In this document: positions 1 to 13,800 of the stretch, one piece after another
Numbering within the stretch: position 1 is the stretch's first letter
How the letters are laid out: each line of letters opens with the position of its first letter
Origin: Eopsaltria australis
Taxonomy: Eukaryota > Chordata > Aves > Passeriformes > Petroicidae
Reading direction: 5' to 3'
Assembly (NCBI GenBank): GCA_034509425.1
Contig: JAVTVJ010000296.1
Coordinates: 930,001-994,000, forward strand
Length of the DNA stretch: 64,000 nucleotides
Notes under the pieces: model-generated
Databases searched by the model: none
What the model saw: the letters and a program-made list of their open reading frames with translations, nothing else
What the model was told of the DNA's origin: nothing
Position numbers and translations under genes: made by a program

Positions 1-992
1 AAGAACAAGCCAGTGAGCAGAACAAGAGTATATGGGTGTATTGGGAGGTGCTGACAATTGGCTCCTGCAAAGCTTACAGCATCCACAAGCCACTGTTCCT
101 TTCCTGGTGGTTGTTTTTAGGATTACCAAACAAAAATAGCAAACAAAAATATAACCATTATCAATCTGCCAAGGTGTTGGAAAGCAATTACAATTTTCCA
201 GATGGGAAACAATGATCCTCTTAGCCATGTGGAAGCAGTAGAGATGTTGTCTCATTTCTTTAGAAAAAAAATTGGCCTTTTTACATTACAACTTCCAGTT
301 TGCCTTTGCAAAATAAGTATCAAGCTATGAAACTCAGTAACTGCATCACACTGCAACTTATTAATACAAAGTAGAAGTTAATGCAGACAAAGTTACATTG
401 TTTTGTTAAACCAAATAGTCTCGTATTCCACTCGAGCTGGTTTCAGAGCAGTATCACACAATAGTGAATAAGAAATACAGTAATTAAACCAAAATAAAAA
501 CTAATTTAGGAAGTCAGGTCTTCAAAATATGAAGTCAATGTTCATTGATCTTCAATTGTTCATTTATCTTGATGTAAATATGACCATAATGTTACTACTC
601 TGTGCCCAAGAAAGCAGGGGAAGATTGGGAAGGGGAAAAACACTCTCTTAGCCTGATTTGGAGTTAAAGTTTTGCAAAGTATGTTATGAAACAGAAAAGG
701 ATAGTTACTGTCTTTGGCTTGCCCACAAATTCCCATCAGCATCTAGTTTTCCATTGATCACACTGGATCTGTAAATTATTATAACCTCTTAATTAACCAA
801 AACCACCCAGAAAAACATTGTTTCTTTTGTGTGTTTGTTCCCCATCTACCACCGTTTTTGTGGGAAACAGGGTCATCACCATTAACCACAAAGCACTGAA
901 TATTTATAGACTGGAATTGAAGTTGTTATTAACTTGTTCATAAACTTCTAAAAGTGAAAACACAGTAAACTCCTTCTCTCAAGTCTGGCTAC
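1..992 (-). other. PPM1A: PPM1A intron 2 (partial)
   Basis: AT-rich sequence downstream of the 278-codon exon. I searched the minus strand for the next PPM1A exon (which should begin around the conserved SRDNMS motif) and did not find it, so it lies beyond the left edge. Short open frames here have no coding character. Confidence 0.8.
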
Positions 993-1826
993 CTTGTACA
1001 AGCAGGTGTCAACTATCTCATTGCAAACTTTCTCAAGGTCATCAGTGACTTCAAGTCTGGATCTTACAAAGTCACACAGCTCTTCATTTCCCATAACATC
1101 CCAGATACCGTCGCAAGCCAGGATGATGAACTGATCATCTTCTTCTGATCTCTCAATTTCATAAACTTCAGGCTCTGGTGAGACCAGCTGTTCTGTAGGA
1201 CCTTTCCCATGGACACATTTGTAATCAAAGTCCCCAAGTGCCCTTGAAACAGCAAGGGAGCCATTCACACGCTGAATCATGACGGAGCCACCTGCATTCT
1301 GTATACGCTCCTTCTCCAGCGGGTTACTTGGTTTGTGATCCTGTGTGAAGAAGTGAACCTTCCTGTTTCGACAGAGCAAACCTCGTGAGTCTCCACAGTT
1401 GATGAAGTACGTGTGTTGGGGAGAAATCATGACACCCACAGCTGTTGACCCACTTCTGTCTGCGCCATGCTTCTTCTCGGAGATGACTCTCATGTGTTCA
1501 TCAATTTGCAGAAAACCTGTTCTGATGCCGCTCTTTACACTTTCCACAGATGGTGGCCCATCTGGCCCTTTAAAATCCTGGTTGCTCGTGATGTGATCTA
1601 ATAAATGCTCACAGCAGTACTTGGCAACCTGTGATCCAGCGTGCCCGTCATAGACAGCAAAAAACGACCATCCATCAAGTCCATTTGGCAAACCAATCAC
1701 AGCTGTGTGTGCATCCTCCATTTCCACGCGCCAGCCTTGCATGCTGCTCAGCCCGTAGCGCAGCCCGTTCCCCTGCCCCTGGGCATTATGCTTCTCCATC
1801 TTTGGCTTGTCTAAAAATGCTCCCAT
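993..1826 (-). CDS. PPM1A: PPM1A (protein phosphatase 2C alpha), first coding exon, residues 1-278; gene incomplete
   Basis: This exon encodes the N-terminal 278 residues of a PP2C-family Mg2+/Mn2+-dependent Ser/Thr phosphatase, known in mammals to dephosphorylate SMAD2/3, p38/JNK-pathway kinases and AMPK in cytosol and nucleus. Visible are the N-terminus [14 protein letters not shown], the first metal-site motif MEDAH (E37, D38), the signature [10 protein letters not shown] (D60, G61), GSTAVGV, NCGDSRG, the [14 protein letters not shown] strand and [11 protein letters not shown] (D239). R33, the phosphate-binding arginine, is present. The last metal ligand (D282 in human) lies in the next exon, left of the window. 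The exon ends after codon 278 at a GT donor (992-991) and begins at an AG acceptor (1846-1845). Translated sequence beyond the donor diverges from the family, which confirms the splice. The start is certain because the N-terminus matches mammals and an in-frame TGA lies 12 nt upstream. Confidence 0.97.
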
Positions 1827-1844
1827 GGTGACCTTCCTTCAGTT
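1827..1844 (-). other. PPM1A: PPM1A 5' UTR part of the ATG exon, with in-frame stop
   Basis: Eighteen transcribed noncoding bases lie between the splice acceptor (pyrimidine-rich tract then TAG) and the ATG. Read in the main frame they contain TGA at 1841-1839. No upstream exon spliced to this acceptor can therefore extend the PPM1A protein in frame. The context ACC-ATG-G is a good Kozak match. Confidence 0.85.
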
Positions 1845-4800
1845 CTACAAAGGAAAAAAAAAGGATTATTAAGATATCTCTTAAATGTCTCATTTAAAAA
1901 TCCTATTGGAAGCTATTAAATAATGGCACAAGTAATGTTAAGATGACCAAAATATACAGCTGTAAAGCTGATTTTTCTGCGTCTCCAGTCAAATTTGCAT
2001 TCTTTCATCTAATTTAAACAAGGACACTACTGCTAGCTGAACTGCACTTTTCATATTTTTGTATTTTCAGCTGTTTTACTTGAAAAAATTACATTAACTG
2101 TCATTCATGGTTCTGACAAAAGCCTCTAATAGAACTATGTATGAAATCAGTTTCAAAGAGGACTTGTTAACTGGAACACATCTGAATGGCTGTTCCTTGC
2201 AACTACTGAGCCATGAAAGAGTCCAATGTTCCCAGGACAGCGGCATTCCCTAGATCCCTACCTGCTGGCCACAAATTTCTGCTAACACTGCTTTTCTGGT
2301 AGTGATGGGGAAATGAAAGCAAACTGATTAGGTTTTTTTTCAGGAAGGGGGTTTCAGGGTTTTTTGGGTTTGGTTGATTTTTTTTTTTTTTAACAGATAA
2401 ATTATCTGAATGACCAAGAGGATGCCAGAGTCTGCATAAAGGAAAAAGCAACGCTGGATAAACCAGGAGCAGGACTGGGAAGGAACAGAGCAGCTGTCCC
2501 TTTAGGCAGCAGCAAGTCATTAGTTTGGCTCAGCCATCTTGTGAAAGCTCATCCTTAGATTTTCGGTTAAATTACGCAGCAGCTTCTCAGATGTCTGTGC
2601 TGCAGATTTACTTAAAACCCTCATGTATTCATGCTTCACTGAAGGACAACTGCCCCTGACAAGTCTGTGGAAATCTGTTTGGAAATAAAATCGCACGTAT
2701 TGTAAATTCCTGTGTGAATCAAGATTCAAGCTAGACCCATACACTGCACACCCTCTCCTCCTTCACCTCCTCCTTGGGATGTGATGCAGCAAATATTCAT
2801 GCTTAAGAGAATAAGAATTATATTTGCAGGCAGTGTAAACTGACTGGTTTATCTTCATGGTTTTCACACCCTAACCATCCAACCCACCCTTCTAATCCAC
2901 ATTGCTTTATTCGTGCATTCATTATTAAAAAATCACACAAAATAGGTCACACATTTTACATACTTGCAAATTATGCCTTGGGAAGCATCAAAGAGTCTGC
3001 AAATCACAGTTATACAATACAAGGTAATGGAACAAAACTATGAGCTTTTCTATTTGAAGACTGCGGACAAAAATTAGCTGTGAAAAGAACCTCAGAAACA
3101 GATTTCACCTGAGGCCCCAAACAACAGCTACACCAGCAGAAAAATCAGTACACCAGGGGTTTTAAAAATGTTTAACTTGACCGTGGAATATATTTGACCA
3201 ATTTTCTAAGTGACAACATCACGTTTTTATAATATGCTTTTACTGCAATACAGCACCACCCATTAGTGACACCGTATATCCAACAAAGCTCTTCACACTG
3301 TCTCTTCCAGCCACTATCAACCCTTCTAAAACATCTGTGTTAGAATAAACAGTCAAGAAATGTTTATATTTGATCTCACCACAACAGTGATTCAAATGTG
3401 AGGCACGGGGACTGGTTATGCACTCTTTGGCTCACAGGCTTTGTTAACAAAAACAAAACACATATTTGAGCTGTATGGGGATGGCAGCAGTGATTCACCT
3501 CTGCTTCCTCTCACCCCAAACCCCCTGCTCTGGAGTTCTGTCTCTTCTCAAGTGAACACAAAATATTGATGCCCAAGCGAGCTGTAACTAACCAACAGAA
3601 CAGAGTGGGCACGGTGTGTGACTTGTGTCCCAAGCACATGCAGGAGGTTCACATTACTGCAGTTGCTAGGAAAAAAATACTACTTAAGACTTTTTTATCT
3701 ACACATGCAACTCTAGTGAAGTCAGAGTGATCAAAATAATTACAGAATGCTGCTACAAATCACATGGGGAATTATTTTGCTGAATAATACATTTTATTCA
3801 TTCTATGATAGCAGCAGAGTTTAACACTGAATGTTCTCTTTGTTGAGTAGATCATTAAACAGAATGCAGATATTAAACTTTTTCATCTTAGAGCTCAAGA
3901 AACAGAAACTGCCCTGGAAAATGTATTTTTGTGAGGTATTTGATATTATTGCTGTGTTTAAAACAAAACAGAAAAAAAATTAAGAACAGGATACAGTTAC
4001 ACTGACCACAAACAGTCGAAATCTGGACTAAAAGGGGCCATTTTTCTTCTAATCTCTCACCTTACTTCGTACACAACATTCAGAACTGTGCTTTGTAAAC
4101 TGTCCTGCTCAGTAGTTTATCATGTAAATTAGGAATACATACAGACAGTCTGTGTGAAGTTCTAACAACTACAGAACTGCTAGCACACCTCCAAAATTAA
4201 CAGATCACTCTCCATTTAAATACCAAATTGCCATATCCCTCCACAGAAGGCAATCTGAAAGCTGAGCTTTGTAGGTGAGATTTTGACCCAGGATTCTTCA
4301 GGGGTGAGAGTTGCCCACCATGGATGCAAACAGCCAAGCAAAAGGAAAACCACAGTGTGGTCATGCAACAACTTCTTCAGAAATTACCCACAGCAAGAAG
4401 GGATCACCCTCTGAAAACTGCAATAACAGACTGCAATCGCCTTCCCTGCCACACTCCAGCTAAACAGACTTCCACCAGAACAGCAGCCCAAACCTGCAGA
4501 ATAGGCCAGGTTTTCAAAGTCCTCACTGTATTAGCAGAAAAAGCATTGTTTACTTGCGGATAGGATGAATGAGCCAGACCTTTAGGTTTTTTCCAGAAAT
4601 TCAATTCTCATTCAGAAAAATTGCAGTTAAAATGGACCAATCTGGGAATTCTGATAGAGACTACTTGCTACTTCTCCCCCATATCCTTACCGTGTAGTTA
4701 AAACCTAAAGATTTCAGGAGTCTTAGCTCTGAACAAAAAGAATCTCAGGTTTACAAGAAGGGATGGACACACACAGAGAAATGCTGATATAAAAAAGTCA

Positions 4801-7800
4801 TGCCTCCTTCCTATTAAAAATACCTTTTAGACCTGTTTTTGAGTCCATATCTATGGAAACATCTTTCGCACACCGGTGTCTACCTAAATTATGAGCATAT
4901 TTGTCACTCTTTGATGAGATGCTTTGTGCACTACAGTGATTGAGTTGGAATGACACCTTTGGTTAAGCACATAACTCTGTATGCAAATCTGATTAACCTA
5001 TAGCAGTGCAAGTGCCCAAGTTACAGCATGACTTTGTTATGTAAAAACACAGACCCAGAACAGACCGCATGCAATGCCTGCAATACATAAACCAGATCCT
5101 GAACATGGCTTAACTCAGCCTCTCTTTATGTCTTTAGTCAGCTTTCTTAAGAGGAGTCCTCATTTTATGACCTTTACTCTCTGAATAATTTTACTATCTT
5201 AACCCAGTCACACATTTCCACAGTCATGGCAGAAAACTGCAGACTCATGGCAGAGACAGAACCAGTCCTCTACTCTGGAAGCCTCAATTTTTGGGACGCT
5301 TGAATGATGCACAAACGTACTGAAGGAGACAGACATTCTTCCTATTAAAGACAAAGTAAAAGGCACTTTAATTGTGAAGTTTAGTGGCAAACATACATCA
5401 CTGGGTTTTTTTTTTCTTAGAGAAGGACCATTCTGAACAGTACTGTAAGGGTGATGCCTTGTAAAAAGGTCAGAGGTGCAACATTTTCTTCATAAATGGT
5501 GACTCTCACACATCATCTGGTGCTACAACTGCACAGCAATCAGCCAAGCGAACTTCAATTTTAATCTAAAATGATTCTTGGATCACCATTTCCATTAGTT
5601 TTAAGTCCTAAAAGAGAAGAGCTTTCTGCAGCCAAAGTTGCTGGATTTTGGCTCTGAAGAACAGAGAGGCATCTGAACAAAACTGAACATGAAAATGGAC
5701 CCCTGTGAACAGAAATGAATGTGCCAGGGGTGCATCTCTGCCTCTACAAGTGCATTTTAACCACGATTTCTGAAGCACTGATTTTGTGGAGGTCAAACTG
5801 AAGGACAGCCTCTCCAGCAAGCGCATAGAAAACTCAAGTCGCAGTTTGCAGACGGAAAAGTAAGAATACTGTACACGGCCTAGAAAAATCAACACAAATA
5901 ACAAGATCTTGGGTAAAACACAGGAGTGCCAAAATTCAAAGGACTGCAGCATTAGAAACAAAACTGAAATAATGAATGGAGCTTGCCAAAGAGTCAGTAG
6001 CTAAACTCCTTGAAAGTAGATGCAACTGGAGAACAGAGTGGCAAAGAAAAGGAGGGTCATTAGCATACCAGGCCATGGACAACCATGGACAACCATAGAT
6101 ACATCACTGGAATGCATGAAATCTCTTTGCCCCTTCATTTGTTCCTCAAATTGTGCTATCCAGGCAGCACAATTGTAATGCTTTCTGCAACACAGGAAAA
6201 TAAATTTTACTGTTTTGTTTATTCATTTGCCTGAGGTTCAAATGAAGATAAGCCCTAAATTGTTCACAAAGGACAGTTAATGTAACTCCACATACCCTTA
6301 CAGAAATACAAATTTATTTTTCCAAGGAATTTGGACAAAGATTTGATAGTTTTGTCCATGAAAACTAACCACCCCCATCTGAAACTTTCACTTGAACAAT
6401 ATGCAAATTAATAATCCTTTTTAAACAATGTTCAAGTTGTACTCCTTCCACTAGGATAAGCTGCTTATATGAACCACACTGAAGTCACAGGCACTTGTTC
6501 TAACTAAGCTGAGAAATACCCCCACACTCCAATTTCCTGGAACAATTCTCTCAGTGACATTACACCCCGTGTGTTGTAATGAGGACCATAGAGAAAGATT
6601 ACAACCTTTACTTGAACTACAGGACACAGAGCAAGCCACCCAATTATACAGAGTGCTACTGACTAAAAAGAGGGCATTTGTTCACTTCAACTCCAGCCTG
6701 ATCTGCAGTCCTTTTCCCTCTGCCTTAAGCAGGCTGGATGCAGTAGCAGACAGCATGTAATTGTGCAAACGTGGAAACATTTTCAGAAGTTACAGCCTGT
6801 TGAATGAAAAACTGACAGTACATGCTGGATGCCCTAAATCAATTAATTTTAACAAACAACATGTCAGAGAACATCCCAGGGATCGGAAGAATGACTAAAA
6901 TAAAACAGAACACGCAGATGAGGAGACATAATTACACCACAGTCATGGGCTGAATGAAGTCATGAAAAAGCTCCTTGCCAATGAAACTATTTAAAAACTA
7001 TTGGAGGCTATAGGACTGAGTTCTGGCACTCACGGTTTGAAATATCAATAAAACACTAAAAAATTACAGTCGATGTTTCTGAATGTGTACTTTCAGACAC
7101 AGGAATACATGGCCAGCTAGGAGACATGAACTATTTATGAAAAAGAAGTAAAAGAAATAAAATACAGAAGTGGGGCTATTTCAATAAACACAGACTAACT
7201 CACTATTTCCCCACCAGAACATTTGCTTCTTGGGGATGCAACTGTAGTCTGTGTTATATTTCAGTAAAACAACTGCAAAAGGAAGAACATAAGAAACTAC
7301 TCATATGGGTAAGAAAATTTCTAATAACATTAAGAACTTCTGGTTTAGGACAGATGTAGGAGGTATGGCTTGTGGCAGACAAAAAAAAAAAAAAAAAACC
7401 CAGAGGAAGCAAGTTAATAACTGTGTGTGTATGAGGGAAAGTATGAACTGCTCCAAACTTCCTCAACCTACCCTCCCTCTCTCCCAGTAATTAACATGCA
7501 ACAGTGATGGCTGTTACAACTTCACAGCACAGCAGAAAATACTGAATCACTGCACCTCTGATACAAACACCTATGAGCTTTGACCTCTTAATAGTTGGTC
7601 CACAGGCACTGCCATTTCACTGAGCTAAGTTGTTGGGAGAGTTGTTTTTTTAAACAAAACTTCTGCTTAAAATCCCTTCCCTTGCTAGGAGCTGACAGCC
7701 TTTCCAAACGCCTCCCTGTACTAAGCAGCAAAATATTTGATCCCACGTGGTGTGTATGGCAGGGCAGGTAGGATTTAGGAGAGGATTATTAAAGCCTTCT

Positions 7801-10800
7801 GGAACACAGAAGGTAACCATTTCTAAGTTAACACCCTCCCTCCAACAACATGTTTCTGCTGCTTCTTCAAACATTATTTTCTGCTCCTACCTACCTTTCC
7901 TGCAGACAACTAAACCTGTTCCAAGGTTAAATGAGAAGCTGCTCAATATAAGTGTATTTTGGCTGAGGTTCAAACTCTCTCCAGCAGAGACACGTGTAAT
8001 CTGATTTTTGCAAAAGGAAGCCATGGACATTGAAAAAGATAATTCACCTCTAACAAATTGTTTCTTCAGAAGTTTGAAAGACGATGTTGGAGTTTCAAGA
8101 ATTCTTTATGGAGTTAATTTTGCAATAGAGTCAGTTAGGGAAGAAACCAAGTTCTTTCCAGAATCACTGCTGGAAACGAAAAATCACTACATAGATTCTG
8201 AGAGGAGATACAGCTTGCATCCACAAGTGCCAGTCACTCATCAGGATCCTAACATGACTGGCACCCTCAGAACACGATTCAGTGAGCATTTCTTGGCCCA
8301 GACAGAATTCTGGCTTTTTTTGAAATATCTGTACTACAAATTTGAAGTGAGAAGGCATAAGAGAAAAAACCACAGCAGCATCAAAGTATGAGCAGCCCAA
8401 GCACTATGAAAAACTATATAGACAACCAAAACGGCACTAACAAGAACTATGAAAATCAATGAGGTAGCTCTGCATAAATTTATGTGCTGCTGTCTGAACA
8501 GCATGAGAATGAAAACGCCAAGGACCTTGCTTGAAAGCATTAATAAGCAGAAAACATGCCCATGCCGGTGCTGAGTTCAGCACCTTTCTGGTTATACTTC
8601 ATTTTCCAAAGATTTCTTACTTAGAAGTTTTGGAAGATAAACAAAAGACACCCATTTTAGACATAAAGCTTAGACAACTGCTTTAACAGTGCAGAAATTC
8701 CTGCAGGCTCCAGCCAACATTCAAAGCCCCATTGAAGCAACTGAAAAAAAGAACTGGAAGATCCAAGGAAGCTGAAGTCTGTGTAGACAGAATTTGGGAG
8801 AAAGAAAGACCTTGCTTCAGTTTATATATCAATGAGATGCAATAAGATTCAAATTTTTTGAAAGAGCAAGGCAAACAAGTGAATTTAAGGATTCCAACCA
8901 AGCTGCTCATGACAGAAGGAGTACACTGTGCTACACAGCCATTCCAACAGAACCCCACACAGCAACAGTTTCACCACAAAGAAAACACAGGAGAAAAGGA
9001 AGCAGAAAGAGACAACCCAGAAGAAGAGAGCTATAGTAAGTCATAAAAGTTGAATTACAATTTTTTCCAGTATTTGTAATACCACGAGTTCTCTGCCACT
9101 GTCTTTTCTCATCATAGCAGATCATTATCCCACTCCTAAACATTGTGGGCCTAACTGAAAATTCCTATTTGAGTACAAGCCACTTACAGTGCAAGAATTT
9201 AACAAATCCGAACGTACCAAATACTTCAAATAACAGCTAACCCCCACATACACTTTTCCCTAGATTTCTTTTTTTTTGATCTTTCATTTACAGTTTGAAG
9301 CCTCAATATCTTCGCTCATTGTCAGTTTTACCAATCAAACAATGCCTGCCACAAAAAAAAGTTAAAGATTCACAGAGGCATGTTTTCTTTAGAGGAAGGA
9401 TCACATCATTCCACTGCCATTTCTGTGTCAAGGGAAAAAAACAAACCTAACCAAACAAAAAGCATTTACTTTTTTTATCAAGTTCAGCTAAACCTATTCA
9501 GGAAAATCAAGACAGAACTGGGAGTCCTAGCCCATCCTGCCTCTACCCAAAAGAGTGAAGATATTGGGTAAAGAGCCTCTAGACCAGAATGGCTTTTGTC
9601 CAGGACTGCTCTGGTTGTTCAAATGCAACTGGAGCAAAGCCAAGCTACTGCCAATTTGTCTTTGTCAATGTTTTAGCTAAGTGTTAAAATAAATCAGGAA
9701 AATGATGCTCCATGGAAAAAGGTCCCGATGGGATTATTCGCTAAGACTCCAAAAACAAAGGGAGGCTTGAATAACAATAATTTAAAAACCAACAAAACAG
9801 CAAATGTATTAACTGAACTATTCCTGAAATATGGGAAAAAAATTATACTCAGTCACTCTCAGTTCAGGAAACTGCCACTTTTTTTACAGTTGATGCTGTT
9901 TGTTGACTGTGATTATGTGTATAAATTCTTACAGAATCCCACCATCCCTCTGTTGTATTGTTTCACTGATAACCTCACCACAAACATCTTAAAAATTTAG
10001 TTAATACAGTCCTATATATTTCAAGAAAACTGATCACATGGAATCATCCCTCTATCTGCCCTTTAATTTTTTTCTTTGTGTTTCCAGTTGCTCACCAATG
10101 TCACTGCTCCTTTTAAAAACTAATTATTTAAAGCTTTCAAACTTCAGATCTTCCTAATTTCAACAAGAAGCATCAGCCAGCTGTTTATGGTTTGTCTTAT
10201 GAGCAATTTATTTTATCAATGTGGCAGAATGAAACCCAAGTGGAAATAAAGTATATACAGATAGAGCTTGGGAGTAAAATAAAAATAAACTATTTAGAGA
10301 AAACACAACCAAGTATGTGTGTGCCCAATAATTAGAAGATGATGTTTGCATGAAGGCCCCAAAACTTCCTGTTTAGTCAAACACTCAATATTATGAAATA
10401 ATACACAAGCAATTTCCCAGACCCTTCACTTTACATGAAAACACTTGTGGGGTTCTAATCTCAGCAACATTAACACTATTCTGGTGAGGATATAGGAAAA
10501 GCAGCATACAGGAGAGGCTGGAAACCTGATGACTACATGTGGGAATAAAATGGCAATAAAATAGGAAATGTTCTGAAGTTACAGCTGTAACCTGGCTGTG
10601 CTTGCAAGGAAATGACATCAAAACTATGCCAGAAGCACATTAAGACCTGGAAGTCAAATCCTCAAAGCTTAGGAAAAGCTGGAGTTTGTTCATTTGTACA
10701 CACACAGAGCTTTTATTTACAAAGCTATTTTGCCCCCACATCCCCAGCATTCCTATCTCATTAAAAGAACAAGGGCAGAGGATGACTGCTGCACTAAAGT

Positions 10801-13800
10801 AGGTTTTTTTGCCCAAGACTACATAAAAATATAAAAAATAAACCAATGAAAAAGTAACCCTATTGTTCTTAGCCTTTTATGCAGACAGAAGCTTTCAGGA
10901 CAAGCTTTCCTCTGACGGGCACACTGATTGCTAAGTTCATTCTATCACTACCAGCAGAGAGGTGATTTGCCCATGATAAACAAGGCAGTGAAGGTTCTCC
11001 CCTCAGTCCAAACCAGAGTTCATGACAGCTCTAAACATTCTGGTCACTTAATGAGGACATTGTCGAATTCACCTGTTCTTCAAAAATAAAAGCAGTGCTA
11101 ATGCCAGCATTTCCTTACAGGAAAAGCTTACAGGGCCTTGCTCTGCAGCCTCAGAATGGTTTTTTACAGAGAGTGGCAGCAGTTGATTTTTAACAAGGGT
11201 CTGTCCAAATACTTACTGTAATTGACTGAGGGAACCAGAAAATTATTTACTGACAGCAACTGATTCTTTCTTCATTAAATTTTCCTACAATTTAATGCTA
11301 GCTGCTTAACTGCCCACATTTTTCCACATTCTGCACTCCTTTCCAAAGACTGGGCTTTACTTAACAGCTGGAGAATTCCTTAAACTCATCTCCAAACACA
11401 AAGAGCTCAGGCACAGTTTACACAGCTCTCGTGGCTACTGCATTTTAGGGCATTTCTAAGTAAAAAATACCACAGAACTCAATGAACAAATAGCTATGAT
11501 ATATGGTCAAGAAGAATACAGGCCACCATTCGAATTTCAGATCACAAGGACAGTTGGCAGTAAAAATGAATTGCATACACACATATAGAAAATCCTTCAA
11601 GATACAGCTGAGACCCAAACATGAGAGCACATTTCATTCTCTAGGTCACAATCCAGCAAGGCATTTAAGCATGAGAGCAACATCACACATCTGAGTAGTC
11701 CCACATAATTCAGGCTGCACGTGGCGTATCACCATAAGCACACTGAAGTGCTTTGCTTTATTTAAACTGCAGCTATCAAAATACAAGTCATGTTACACTT
11801 GAGTTTGTTGGGTTTGTAAATTATTATCTTAGAAGACTTTAGAGATCCTTTTTATCTACTAAAATACTCTTAAAGTGAGAACTCACCCGTTAGCAATGAA
11901 GAGGCTAATGTACTTTTTCTCCTCTCTGTAAACTGCATTTCTCTACATTTCAATATTGAAACATGGTTAGCCAGTTCTGCTTTTTCCTTTGTAGCACTCT
12001 TAGATGCTCTTTTGATACATGTAGATACATACTGCTATAAAGTTTACCCTCTAAACAGTAGAAGCGTACTTCACTGGAACTATCTGTCAGTGAAAGAAGT
12101 TTTTATTCTGTTGTTCCAGTCACATATAAACACCTTTTGAGAAGTGCTGTTAAAAAAATCTGAGCAACTGTTTCATGTATTTATAAACACACTGTTCTGT
12201 CGACTCCAATAGGCAGCTGAAATATCCACTGGTGAGCTGTACTGGTATTTGTGTTTAAACATAAACAAAAGAAATAAGAAAAAAGCAACTTGACAGAAAT
12301 CTGTAACTCAGTATGTGGATTAGTATAGAGCAGAGTTTAGCTGAAAAACAGAGAAAAGCAGACCTTGCAGCAGTGGTTTAACACCAGTAACGTACAGTGG
12401 CTACTGCCTCTACCCAGGAACAAAAATCAGCCTATTCACTCCCATGGTACCTCACTTTCTCCTCCTGCCCTGATTACAATTCCCTTGATCTAAACATTCT
12501 TCTCCGTCTTAAGAGTCAAGTGATTTACTCTAGAAATATTAAATCTTAATAAATGCTAAATTGTTCCTTCACAGACAGAGAGCAACATAAAGAAGCTACA
12601 AGCAGAAAACATTATCTCCACTGTGATCCTGCACCACGTCATGAATTCTCCTTAAACAGTATTTTTTAGCTCTGATGAATGGAATGTACATAAAATGCCA
12701 TAAAATGTACATTTATGCACATTCCCCAGATCTTCTAAATATCCTAAGAACACTGACATTTTTTCAGGGATTACATATTGTATACACAGACTTGATACTT
12801 TGCATTTGCCATTCTTTCAGCGAAGAGGATTGTAGTTAAGCATGTATAAATGTTACAGAAGTTTATTTCTTATCCTAGGATTCTAAACTGAAATTTGGAT
12901 CATGTAATTAAAACTACAGAGATCAGCAACCCAGTATTATTCAAAAAGAGATTAATTTTCAAAAGAACAAATTAGACAAGTTCTGTCATTTAGAAAGAAA
13001 CAGATGATACATCAATTTTTTTAACAAAAAACTGAAAGTCAAGTATGATTTATGAGAAAAGAGGAGCAAAAATTACAAAGGTCCACATGCTCTAGTAAGA
13101 ATAAATGCACTTTCGCACATAGCTAAACTCAGGTTTAGCTATGATAAATCACTATTGTCTTGACTTCAAACATTACTACTATGCAAGTCGTTAAAAGGTC
13201 TCTGGTTTGCAGAGGCAAAATGAAAACAGTTATTTTACAGTACTTCCCCTTCTAAAAATGTTTATTTATTAGCACAACCTGCATCATTCCATCACTGAAT
13301 TGCAACCCTCTTCTGCTTAGCCCATTACGTCAGTGTTTTGTACATCAGAACAGACCTGAACACGTAAAAATTAAGCCAATAGCAATGTCAATATCTGACT
13401 AATAAATATGCTATTCTTAAATTACTTATATTTAGGTCATCTTGAGAAAGCAGCTGCTTTATATTCCCTAGTTCCACTAAAAACAAAAAGTGCAATAAGA
13501 TCTCTTATTGACAGCTGCATTCAGAAACATACCAGTTACATAAGTTTGCAAATTACACTGTGCCAGAGTTAAATACCTAAGCATTTTAACGACAGTTCTC
13601 AAAATGCTACCTCAGCAAGAATGACTCAACTCCACTGCTCTCCAGATAAGAAGCAACCAGCCTGATTTTATAGGAAAAAAAAACCCAAAACTTTTTAGTA
13701 TTCTGCTTTAATTCAAATTGCTCTGAGTTCTGCTTGTTTGGACCTGCAAGCTTTGCCAGTCATTTGGCATTTCCATCTCTCCTCGCTTTCAACAGAAGTA

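Noticed and set aside
8008..8391. 127-codon plus-strand open frame in PPM1A intron 1
   Set aside because: Starts with TTG, no recognised domain, intronic and AT-rich; length is plausible by chance in about 14 kb. A conservation test would settle it.
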